This document shows, one piece after another, positions 47,501-60,200 of a DNA stretch of 64,000 bases. The notes below the pieces were generated by a model. That model saw only the letters and a program-made list of their open reading frames with translations, was not told the DNA's origin and searched no databases. The stretch is taken from positions 1-64,000 of the forward strand of contig NW_023366915.1 of NCBI RefSeq assembly GCF_902167145.1. The letters run 5' to 3'. Position numbers and translations under genes: made by a program. This DNA is from Zea mays (Eukaryota; Streptophyta; Magnoliopsida; Poales; Poaceae). How positions within the stretch are numbered: position 1 is the stretch's first letter; each line of letters begins with the position of its first letter.

Positions 47501-50500
47501 AGGTGTATGAGCCTCTGGTCGACGATCAATGGCCACACAACCCCCATTTTGCCGAAAATAGCCATGAATGACCATTTTCAATAATACCGAAGGCTAACAC
47601 GTACGAGTTTTTAACCAAGAAATGGTTTCCACCAGAAATCCGAGAATGTAATCTATGGCAAGGAAACATATGTGGGGTGAGGTTTATGAGCCTCTAGTCG
47701 ATGATAAATGGCCACACAACCCCCATTTTTTATGAAAATAGCCATGAGCGACCTTGAAAATAGCCATGAGCGACCATTTTCAATAATACTAGAGGCTAAC
47801 ACCTACGGATTTTAGACCAAGAAATGGTCTCCACCAGAAATCCAAGAATGTGATCTATGGCAAGGAAACATATGTGGGGTGAGGTGTACGAGCCTCTAGT
47901 CGATGATAAATGGCCACACAACCCCCATTTTTTTATGAAAATAGCCATGAGCGACCATTTTCAATAATATTAGAGGCTAAGACCTACGGATTTTTGACCA
48001 AGAAATGGTCTCCACCAGAAATCCAAGAATGTGATCTACGACAAGGAAACATATGTGGGGTGAGGTGTATGAGCCTCTAGTCGACGATCAATGGCCACAC
48101 AACCCCCATTTTTGTCGAAAATAGCCATGAATGACCATTTTCAATAATACCGAAGGCTAACACCTACGGATTTTTGACCAAGAATTGGTCTCCTCCAGAA
48201 ATCCAAGAATGTGATCTATGGCAAGGAAACATATGTGGGGTGAGGTGTATGAGCCTCTGGTCAACGATCAATGGCCACACAACCCCCATTTTGCCGAAAA
48301 TAGCCATGAATGACCATTTTCAATAATACCGAAGGTTAACACGTACGAGTTTTTAACCAAGAAATGGTCTCCACCAGAAATCCAAGAATGTGATCTATGG
48401 CAAGGAAACATATGTGGGGTGAGGTGTATGAGCCTCTGGTCGATGATCATTGGCCACACAACCCCCATTTTTGTCGAAAATAGCCATGAACGACCATTTT
48501 CAATAATATCGAAGGCTAACACCTACGGATTTTTGACCAAGAAATGGTCTCCACCAGAAATCCAAGAATGTGATCTATGGCAAGGAAACATATGTGGGGT
48601 GAGGTGTATGAGCCTCTGGTCGACGATCAATGGCCACACAACCCCCATTTTTTATGAAAATAGCCATGAGCGACCATTTTCAATAATACTAGAGGCTAAG
48701 ACCTACGGATTTTTTACCAAGAAATGGTCTCCACCAGAAATCCAAGAATGTGATCTATGGAAAGGAAACATATGTGGGGTGAGGTGTATGAGCCTCTGGT
48801 CGATGATCAATGGCCACACAACCCCCATTTTTGTCAAAAATATCCATGAATGACCATTTATAATAATACCGAAGGCTAACACCTACGGATTTTTGACCAA
48901 GAAATGGTCTCCACCAGAAATCCAAGAATGTGATCTACAACAAGGAAACATATGTGGGGTGAGGTGTATGAGCCTCTGGTCGACGATCAATGGCCACACA
49001 ACCCCCATTTTGCCGAAAATAGCCATGAGCGACCATTTTCAATAATATTAGAGGCTAAGACCTACGGATTTTTGACCAAGAAATGGTCTCCACCAGAAAT
49101 CCAAGAATGTGATCTATGGCAAGGAAACATATGTGGGGTGAGGTGTATGAGCCTCTGGTCGATGATCAATGGCCACACAACCCCCATTTTTGCCGAAAAT
49201 AGCCATGAATGACCATTTTCAATAATACCGAAGGCTAACACCTACTGATTTTTGACCAAGAAATGGTCTCCACCAGAAATCCAAGAATGTGATCTATGGC
49301 AAGGAAACATATGTGGGGTGAGGTGTACGAGTATCTGGTCGATGATCAATGGCCACACAACCCCCATTTTTTGTCAAAAATTGCCATGAACGACTATTTT
49401 CAATAATACCGAAGGCTAACACCTACGGATTTCTGACCAAGAAATCGTCTCCACCAGAAATCCAAAAATGTGATATATGGCAAGGAAACATGTGGGGTGA
49501 GGTGTACGAGACTCTGGTCGATGATCAATGGCCACACAACCCCCATTTTTGTCGAAAATAGCCATGAACGACATTTTCAATAATACCAAATGCTAACACC
49601 TACGGATTTTTGACCAAAAATGGTCTCCACCAGAAATCCAAAAATGTGATCTATGGCAAGGAAACATATGTGGGGTGAGGTGTACGAGCCTCTGGTCGAT
49701 GATCAATGGCCACACAACCCCCATTTTTGTCGAAAATAGCCATGAACGACCATTTTCAATAATACCGAAGGCTAACACCTACGGATTTTTGACCAAGAAA
49801 TGGTCTCCACCAGAAATCCAAGAATGTGATCTATGGCAAGGAAACATATGTGGGGTGAGGTGTACGAGCCTTTGGTCGATGATCAATGGCCACACAACCC
49901 CCATTTTTGTCGAAAATAGCCATGAACGACCATTTTCAATAATACCGAAGGCTAACACGTACGAGTTTTTGACCAAGAAATGGTCTCCACCAGAAATCCA
50001 AGAATGTGATCTATGGCAAGGAAACATATGTGGGGTGAGGTTTATGAGCCTCTAGTCGATGATAAATGGCCACACAACCCCCATTTTTTATGAAAATAGG
50101 CATGAGCGACCTTGAAAATAGCCATGAGCGACCATTTTCAATAATACTAGAGGCTAACACCTACGGATTTTAGACCAAGAAATGGTCTCCACCAGAAATC
50201 CAAGAATGTGATCTATGGCAAGGAAACATATGTGGGTGTCGAAAATAGCCATGAACGACCATTTTCAATAATACCGAAGGCTAACACCTACGGATTTTTG
50301 ACCAAGAAATGGTCTTCACCAGAAATCCAAGAATGTAATCTATGGCAAGGAAACATATGTGGGGTGAGGTTTATGAGCCTCTAGTCGATGATAAATGGCC
50401 ACACAACCCCCATTTTTATGAAAATAGCCATGAGCGACCATTTTCAATAATACTAGAGGCTAAGACCTACGGATTTTTGACCAAGAAATGGTCTCCACCA

Positions 50501-51300
50501 GAAATCCAAGAATGTGATCTATGGCAAGGAAACATATGTGGGGTGAGGTGTATGAGCCTCTGGTCGACGATCAATGGCCACACAACCCCCATTTTTGTCG
50601 AAAATAGCCATGAACGACCATTTTCAATAATATCGAAGGCTAACACCTACGGATTTTTGACCAAGAAATGGTCTCCACCAGAAATCCAAGAATGTGATCT
50701 ACGACAAGGAAACATATGTGGGGTGAGGTGTATGAGCCTCTGGTCGACGATCAATGGCCACACAACCCCCATTTTGCCGAAAATAGCCATGAATGACCAT
50801 TTTCAATAATACCGAAGGCTAACACGTACGAGTTTTCAACCAACAAATGGTTTCCACCAGAAATCCAAGAATGTAATCTATGGCAAGGAAACATATGTGG
50901 GGTGAGGTTTATGAGCCTCTAGTCGATGATAAATGGCCACACAACCCCCATTTTTTATGAAAATAGCCATGAGCGACCTTGAAAATAGCCATGAGCGACC
51001 ATTTTCAATAATACTAGAGGCTAACACCTACGGATTTTAGACCAAGAAATGGTCTCCACCAGAAATCCAAGAATGTGATCTATGGCAAGGAAACATATGT
51101 GGGGTGAGGTGTACGAGCCTCTAGTCGATGATAAATGGCCACACAACCCCCATTTTTTTATGAAAATAGCCATGAGCGACCATTTTCAATAATATTAGAG
51201 GCTAAGACCTACGGATTTTTGACCAAGAAATGGTCTCCACCAGAAATCCAAGAATGTGATCTACGACAAGGAAACATATGTGGGGTGAGGTGTATGAGCC
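44600..51300 (+). repeat. 3.2-3.4-kb segmental tandem duplication in the satellite
   Basis: Segments at about 44.6-46.0 kb recur 3406 bp later. Segments at about 46.3-48.0 kb recur 3226 bp later. The two offsets differ by exactly one 180-bp unit, lost from the second copy near 49.3 kb. Rare variants shared by both copies include AAATTGCCATGAACGACTATTTTC, here split as AAATTGCCATG and GACTATTTTC, GACATTTTCAATAATACC, ACCAAATGCTAAC and the TGTGGG/TGTCGAAAATAG scar. Confidence 0.8.
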
Positions 51301-52020
51301 TCTGGTCGACGATCAATGGCCACACAACCCCCATTTTGCCGAAAATAGCCATGAATGACCATTTTCAATAATATTAGAAGCTAAGACCTACGGATTTTTG
51401 ACCAAGAAATGGTCTCCACCAGAAATCCAAGAATGTGATCTATGGCAAGGAAACATATGTGGGGTGAGGTGTATGAGCGTCTGGTCGATGATCAATGGCC
51501 ACACAACCCCCATTTTTTAAGAAAATAGCCATGAGCGACCTTGAAAATAGCCATGAGCGACCATTTTCAATAATACTAGAGGCTAACACGTACGGATTTT
51601 TGACCAAGAAATGGTCTCCACCAGAAATCCAAGAATGTGATCTATGGCAAGGAAACATATGTGGGGTGAGGTGTATGAGCCTCTGGTCGATGATCAATGG
51701 CCACACAACCCCCATTTTTGTCGAAAATAGCCATGAACGACCATTTTCAATAATACTGAAGGCTAACACCTACGGATTTTTGACCAAGAAATGGTCTCCA
51801 CCAGAAATCCAAGAATGTGATCTATGGCAAGGAAACATATGTGGGGTGAGGTGTATGAGCCTCTGGTCGATGATCAATGGCCACACAACCCCCATTTTTG
51901 TCGAAAATAGCCATGAACGACCATTTTCAATAATACCGAAGGCTAACACCTACGGATTTTTGACCAAGAAATGGTCTCCACCAGAAATCCAAGAATGTGA
52001 TCTATGGCAAGGAAACATAT

Positions 52021-53000
52021 GTGGGGTGAGGTGTATGAGCCTCTGGTCGACGATCAATGGACACACAACCCTAATTTTTGTCGAAAATAGCCATGAACGA
52101 CCATTTTCAATGACACTGAAGGCTAACACCTACGGATTTTTTACCAAGAAATGGTCTCCACCAGAAATCCAAGAATGTGATCTATGGCAAGGAAACATAT
52201 GTGGGGTTAGGTGTATGAGCCTCTGGTCGACGATCAATGGCCACACAACCCTAATTTTTGTCGAAAATAGCCATGAACGACCATTTTCAATGACACTGAA
52301 GGCTAACACCTACGGATTTTTGACCAAGAAATGGTCTCCACCAGAAATCCAAGAATGTGATCTATGGCAAGGAAACATATGTGGGGTGAGGTGTATGAGC
52401 CTCTGGTCGACGATCAATGGCCACACAACCCTAATTTTTGTCGAAAATAGCCATGAACGACCATTTTCAATGACACTGAAGGCTAACACCTACGTATTTT
52501 TGACCAAGAAATGGTCTCCACCAGAAATCCAAGAATGTGATCTATGGCAAGGAAACATATGTGGGGTGAGGTGTATGAGCCTCTGGTCGACGATCAATGG
52601 CCACACAACCCTAATTTTTGTCGAAAATAGCCATGAACGACCATTTTCAATGACACTGAAGGCTAACACCTACGGATTTTTGACCAAGAAATGGTCTCCA
52701 CCAGAAATCCAAGAATGTGATCTATGGCAAGGAAACATATGTGGGGTGAGGTGTATGAGCCTCTGGTCGACGATCAATGGCCACACAACCCTAATTTTTG
52801 TCGAAAAAAGCCATGAACGACCATTTTCAATGACACTGAAGGCTAACACCTACGGATTTTTGACCAAGAAATGGTCTCCACCAGAAATCCAAGAATGTGA
52901 TCTATGGCAAGGAAACATATGTGGGGTGAGGTGTATGAGCCTCTGGTCGACAATCAATGGCCACACAACCCTAATTTTTGTCGAAAATAGCCATGAACGA
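52021..53000 (+). repeat. recently amplified run of the ACCCTAATTTTTG subtype
   Basis: Six consecutive units with ACACAACCCTAATTTTTG sit at exactly 180-bp spacing, five of which continue with the linked CAATGACACTGAAGGC. They differ by single bases (for example TACGTATTTTTG near 52495 and GTCGAAAAAAG near 52802). Elsewhere the subtype is scattered as single units, for example near 590, 5190, 8400 and 10800. Confidence 0.85.
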
Positions 53001-54289
53001 CCATTTTCAATAATATCGAAGGCTAACACCTACGGATTTTTGACCAAGAAATGGTCTCCACCAGAAATCCAAGAATGTAATCTATGGCAAGGAAACATAT
53101 GTGGGGTGAGGTGTATGAGCCTCTGGTCGATGATCAATTGCCACACAACCCCCATTTTGCCGAAAATAGCCATGAACGACCATTTTCAATAATACCGAAG
53201 GCTAACACCTACGGATTTTTGACCAAGAAATGGTCTCCACCAGAAATCCAAGAATGTGATCTATGGCAAGGAAACATATGTGGGGTGAGGTGTACGAGCC
53301 TCTGGTCGATGATCAATGGCCACACAACCCCCATTTTGCCGAAAATAGCCATGAATGACCATTTTCAATAATACCGAAGGCTAACACGTACGAGTTTTTA
53401 ACCAAGAAATGGTCTCCACCAGAAATCCAAGAATGTGATCTATGGCAAGGAAACATATGTGGGGTGAGGTGTATGAGCCTCTGGTCGATGATCAATGGCC
53501 ACACAACCCCCATTTTTGTCGAAAATAGCCATGAACGACCATTTTCAATAATATTAGAGGCTAAGACCTACGGATTTTTGACCGAGAAATGGTCTCCACC
53601 AGAAATCCAAGAATGTGATCTATGGCAAGGAAACATATGTGGGGTGAGGTGTATGAGCCTCTAGTCGATGATCAATGGCCACACAACCCCCATTTTTGTC
53701 GAAAATAGCCATGAACGACCATTTTCAATAATATTAGAGGCTAACACCTACGGATTTTAGACCAAGAAATGGTCTACACCAGAAATCCAAGAACGTGATC
53801 TATGGCAAGGAAACATATGTGGGGTGAGGTGTATGAGCGTCTGGTCGATGATCAAAGGCCACACAACCCCCATTTTTGTCAAAAATAGCCATGAACGACC
53901 ATTTTCAATAATACTAGAGGCTAAGACCTACGGATTTTTGACCAAGAAATGGTCTCCACCAGAAATCCAAGAATGTGATCTATGGCAAGGAAACATATGT
54001 GGGGTGAGGTGTATGAGCCTCTGGTCGACGATCAATGGCCACACAACCCCCATTTTTGTCGAAAATAGCCATGAACGACCATTTTCAATAATACCGAAGG
54101 CTAACACCTACGGATTTTTGACCAAGAAATGGTCTCCACCAGAAATCCAAGAATGTGATCTATGGCAAGGAAACATATGTGGGGTGAGGTGTATGAGCCT
54201 CTGGTCGACGATCAATGGCCACACAACCCCCATTTTGCCGAAAATAGCCATGAATGACCATTTTCAATAATACCGAAGGCTAACACGTA

Positions 54290-57200
54290 TGAGTTTTTAA
54301 CCAAGAAATGGTCTCCACCAGAAATCCAAGAATGTAATCTATGGCAAGGAAATATATGTGGGGTGAGGTTTTGACCAAGAAATGGTCTCCACCAGAAATC
54401 CAAGAATGTGATCTATGGCAAGGAAACATATGTGGGGTGAGGTGTATGAGCCTCTAGTCGATGATCAATGGCCACACAACCCCCATTTTTGTCGAAAATA
54501 GCCATGAATGACCATTTTCAATAATACCGAAGGCTAACACGTACGAGTTTTTAACCAAGAAATGGTCTCCACCAGAAATCCAAGAATGTAATCTATGGCA
54601 AGGAAACATATGTGGGGTGAGGTTTTGACCAAGAAATGGTCCCCACTAGAAATCCAAGAATGTGATCTATGGCAAGGAAACATATGTGGGGTGAGGTGTA
54701 TGAGCGTCTGGTCGATGATCAATGGCCACACAACCCCCATTTTTTATGAAAATAGCCATGAGCGACCTTGAAAATAGCCATGAGCGACCATTTTCAATAA
54801 TACTAGAGGCTAACACGTACGGATTTTTGACCAAGAAATGGTCTCCACCAGAAATCCAAGAATGTGATCTATGGCAAGGAAACATATGTGGGGTGAGGTG
54901 TATGAGCGTCTGGTCGAAGATCAATGGCCACACAACCCCCATTTTTGTCGAAAATAGCCATGAACGACCATTTTCAATAATACCGAAGGCTAAGACCTAC
55001 GGATTTTTGACCAAGAAATGGTCTCCACCAGAAATCCAAGAATGTGATCTATGGCAAGGAAACATATGTGGGGTGAGGTGTATGAGCCTCTGGTCGATGA
55101 TCAATGGCCACACAACCCCCATTTTTGTCGAAAATAGCCATGAATGACCATTTACAATAATACCGAAGGCTAACACCTACGGATTTTTGACCAAGAAATG
55201 GTCTCCACCAGAAATCCAAGAATGTGATCTATGACAAGGAAACATATGTGGGGTGAGGTGTATGAGCCTCTGGTCGACGATCAATGGCCACACAACCCCC
55301 ATTTTGCCGAAAATAGCCATGAGCGATCATTTTCAATAATACTAGAGGTTAACACGTACGGATTTTTAACCAAGAAATGGTCTTCACCAGAAATCCATGA
55401 ATGTGATCTATGGCAAGGAAACATATGTGGGGTGAGGTGTATGAGCGTCTGGTTGATGATCAATGGCCACACAACCCCCATTTTTGTCGAAAATAGCCAT
55501 GAACGAACATTTTCAATAATACCGAAGGCTAACACCTACGGATTTTTGACCAAGAAATGGTCTCCACCAGAAATCCAAGAATGTGATCTATGGCAAGGAA
55601 ACATATGTGGGGTGAGGTGTATGAGCCTCTGGTCGATGATCAATGGCCACACAACCCCCATTTTTGTCGAAAATAGCCATGAATGACCATTTTCAATAAT
55701 ACCTGAAGGCTAACACGTACGAGTTTTTAACCAAGAAATGGTCTCCACCAGAAATCCAAGAATGTAATATATGGCAAGGAAACATATGTGGGGTGAGGTT
55801 TTGACCAAGAAATGGTCTCCACCAGAAATCCAAGAATGTGATCTATGGCAAGGAAACATATGTGGGGTGAGGTGTATGAGCGTCTGGTCGATGATCAATG
55901 GCCACACAACCCCCATTTTTTTATGAAAATAGCCATGAGCGACCTTGAAAATAGCCATGAGCGACCATTTTCAATAATACTAGAGGCTAACACGTACGGA
56001 TTTTTGACCAAGAAATGGTCTCCACCAGAAATCCAAGAATGTGATCTATGGCAAGGAAACATATGTGGGGTGAGGTTTTGACCAAGAAATGGTCTCCACC
56101 AGAAATCCAAGAATGTGATCTATGGCAAGGAAACATATGTGGGGTGAGGTGTATGAGCCTCTGGTCGACGATCAATGGCCACACAACCCCCATTTTTTCG
56201 AAAATAGCCATGAATGAACATTTTCAATAATATTAGAGGCTAACACCTACGAGTTTTTAACCAAGAAATGGTCTCCACCAGAAATCCAAGAATGTGATCT
56301 ATGGCGAGGAAACATATGTGGGATGAGGTTTTGACCAAGAAATGGTCTCCACCAGAAATCCAAGAATGTGATCTATGGCAAGGAAACATATGTGGGGTGA
56401 GGTGTATGAGCCTCTAGTCGACGATCAATGGCCACACAACCCCCATTTTTCGAAAATAGCCATGAATGACCATTTTCAATAATATTAGAGGCTAACACCT
56501 ACGAGTTTTTAACCAAGAAATGGTCTCCACCAGAAATCCAAGAATGTGATCTATGGCAAGGAAACATATGTGGGGTGAGGTTTTGACCAAGAAATGGTCT
56601 CCACCAGAAATCCAAGAATGTGATCTATGGCAAGGAAACATATGTGGGGTGAGGTGTATGAGCCTCTGGTCGAGGATCAATGGCCACACAACCCCCATTT
56701 TTTCGAAAATAGCCATGAATGACCATTTTCAATAATATTAGAGGCTAACACCTACGAGTTTTTAACCAAAAATATGGTCTCCACCAGAAATCCAAGAATG
56801 TGATCTATGGCAAGGAAACATATGTGGGGTGAGGTTTTGACCAAGAAATGGTCTCCACCAGAAATCCAAGAATGTGATCTATGGCAAGGAAACATATGTG
56901 GGGTGAGGTGTATGAGCCTCTGGTCGACGATCAATGGCCACACAACCCCCATTTTTTTCGAAAATAGCCATGAATGACCATTTTCAATAATATTAGAGGC
57001 TAACACCTACGAGTTTTTAACCAAGAAATGGTCTCCACCAGAAATCCAAGAATGTGATCTATGGCAAGGAAACATATGTGGGGTGAGGTTTTGACCAAGA
57101 AATGGTCTCCACCAGAAATCCAAGAATGTGATCTATGGCAAGGAAACATATGTGGGGTGAGGTGTATGAGCCTCTGGTCGAGGATCAATGGCCACACAAC

Positions 57201-60200
57201 CCCCATTTTTTCGAAAATAGCCATGAATGACCATTTTCAATAATATTAGAGGCTAACACCTACGAGTTTTTAACCAAAAATATGGTCGCCACCAGAAATC
57301 CAAGAATGTGATCTATGGCAAGGAAACATATGTGGGGTGAGGTTTTGACCAAGAAATGGTCTCCACCAGAAATCCAAGAATGTGATCTATGGCAAGGAAA
57401 CATATGTGGGGTGAGGTGTATGAGCCTCTGGTCGACGATCAATGGCCACACAACCCCCATTTTTTTCGAAAATAGCCATGAATGACCATTTTCAATAATA
57501 TTAGAGGCTAACACCTACGAGTTTTTAACCAAGAAATGGTCTCCACCAGAAATCCAAGAATGTGATCTATGGCAAGGAAACATATGTGGGGTGAGGTTTT
57601 GACCAAGAAATGGTCTCCACCAGAAATCCAAGAATGTGATCTATGGCAAGGAAACATATGTGGGGTGAGGTGTATGAGCCTCTAGTCGACGATCAATGGC
57701 CACACAACCCCCATTTTTTTCGAAAATAGCCATGAATGACCATTTTCAATAATATTAGAGGCTAACACCTACGAGTTTTTAACCAAGAAATGGTCTCCAC
57801 CAGAAATCCAAGAATGTGATCTATGGCAAGGAAACATATGTGGGGTGAGGTTTTGACCAAGAAATGGTCTCCACCAGAAATCCAAGAATGTGATCTATGG
57901 CAAGGAAACATATGTGGGGTGAGGTGTATGAGCGTCTGGTCGATGATCAATGGCCACACAACCCCCATTTTTTTATGAAAATAGCCATGAGCGACCTTGA
58001 AAATAGCCATGAGCGACCATTTTCAATAATACTAGAGGCTAACACGTACGGATTTTTGACCAAGAAATGGTCTCCACCAGAAATCCAAGAATGTGATCTA
58101 TGGCAAGGAAACATATGTGGGGTGAGGTTTTGACCAAGAAATGGTCTCCACCAGAAATCCAAGAATGTGATCTATGGCAAGGAAACATATGTGGGGTGAG
58201 GTGTATGAGCCTCTGGTCGACGATCAATGGCCACACAACCCCCATTTTTTCGAAAATAGCCATGAATGAACATTTTCAATAATATTAGAGGCTAACACCT
58301 ACGAGTTTTTAACCAAGAAATGGTCTCCACCAGAAATCCAAGAATGTGATCTATGGCGAGGAAACATATGTGGGGTGAGGTTTTGACCAAGAAATGGTCT
58401 CCACCAGAAATCCAAGAATGTGATCTATGGCAAGGAAACATATGTGGGGTGAGGTGTATGAGCCTCTGGTCGACGATCAATGGCCACACAACCCCCATTT
58501 TTCGAAAATAGCCATGAATGACCATTTTCAATAATATTAGAGGCTAACACCTACGAGTTTTTAACCAAGAAATGGTCTCCACCAGAAATCCAAGAATGTG
58601 ATCTATGGCAAGGAAACATATGTGGGGTGAGGTTTTGACCAAGAAATGGTCTCCACCAGAAATCCAAGAATGTGATCTATGGCAAGGAAACATATGTGGG
58701 GTGAGGTGTATGAGCCTCTGGTCGAGGATCAATGGCCACACAACCCCCATTTTTTCGAAAATAGCCATGAATGACCATTTTCAATAATATTAGAGGCTAA
58801 CACCTACGAGTTTTTAACCAAAAATATGGTCTCCACCAGAAATCCAAGAATGTGATCTATGGCAAGGAAACATATGTGGGGTGAGGTTTTGACCAAGAAA
58901 TGGTCTCCACCAGAAATCCAAGAATGTGATCTATGGCAAGGAAACATATGTGGGGTGAGGTGTATGAGCCTCTAGTCGACAATCAATGGCCACACAACCC
59001 CCATTTTTTTCAAAAATAGCCATGAATGACCATTTTCAATAATATTAGAGGCTAACACCTACGAATTTTTAACCAAGAAATGGTCTCCACCAGAAATCCA
59101 AGAATGTGATCTATGGCAAGGAAACATATGTGGGGTGAGGTTTTGACCAAGAAATGGTCTCCACCAGAAATCCAAGAATGTGATCTATGGCAAGGAAACA
59201 TATGTGGGGTGAGGTGTATGAGCCTCTAGTCGACGATCAATGGCCACACAACCCCCATTTTTTCGAAAATAGCCATGAATGACCATTTTCAATAATATTA
59301 GAGGCTAACACCTACGAGTTTTTAACCAAGAAATGGTCTCCACCAGAAATCCAAGAATGTGATCTATGGCAAGGAAACATATGTGGGGTGAGGTTTTGAC
59401 CAAGAAATGGTCTCCACCAGAAATCCAAGAATGTGATCTATGGCAAGGAAACATATGTGGGGTGAGGTGTATGAGCCTCTGGTCGACGATCAATGGCCAC
59501 ACAACCCCCATTTTTTCGAAAATAGCCATGAATGACCATTTTCGATAATATTAGAGGCTAACACCTACGAGTTTTTAACCAAGAAATAGTCTCCACCAGA
59601 AATCCAAGAATGTGATCTATGGCAAGGAAACATATGTGGGGTGAGGTTTTGCCCAAGAAATGGTCTCCACCAGAAATCCAAGAATGTGATCTATGGCAAG
59701 GAAACATATGTGGGGTGAGGTGTATGAGCCTCTGGTCGACGATCAATGGCCACACAACCCCCATTTTTTTCGAAAATAGCCATGAATGACCATTTTCAAT
59801 AATATTAGAGGCTAGCACCTACGAGTTTTTAACCAAGAAATGGTCTCCACCAGAAATCCAAGAATGTGATCTATGGCAAGGAAACATATGTGGGGTGAGG
59901 TGTATGAGCCTCTGGTCGACGATCAATGGCCACACAACCCCCATTTTTTTCGAAAATAGCCATGAATGACCATTTTCAATAATATTAGAGGCTAACACCT
60001 ACGAGTTTTTAACCAAGAAATGGTCTCCACCAGAAATCCAAGAATGTGATCTATGGCAAGGAAACCTATGTGGGGTGAGGTTTTGACCAAGAAATGGTCT
60101 CCACCAGAAATCCAAGAATGTGATCTATGGCAAGGAAACATATGTGGGGTGAGGTGTATGAGCCTCTGGTCGACGATCAATGGCCACACAACCCCCATTT

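Larger units (their letters stand above)
42366..54290 (+). repeat. forward knob180 block with mixed subtypes
   Basis: About 66 units, all in one orientation. It contains a 3.2-3.4-kb segmental duplication (44.6-51.3 kb) and a pure 180-bp monomeric run (51600-53150). Deletion scars CATATGTGGG joined to TGTCGAAAATAG occur near 47010 and 50236. No genes: the 565-codon ORF at 51495-53192 is satellite read-through. Confidence 0.93.

Noticed and set aside
51495..53192. 565-codon ORF as a protein-coding gene
   Set aside because: It is nine or so head-to-tail copies of the satellite unit read in one open frame. There is no domain, no codon bias and no promoter, and the same peptide appears wherever units are stop-free.
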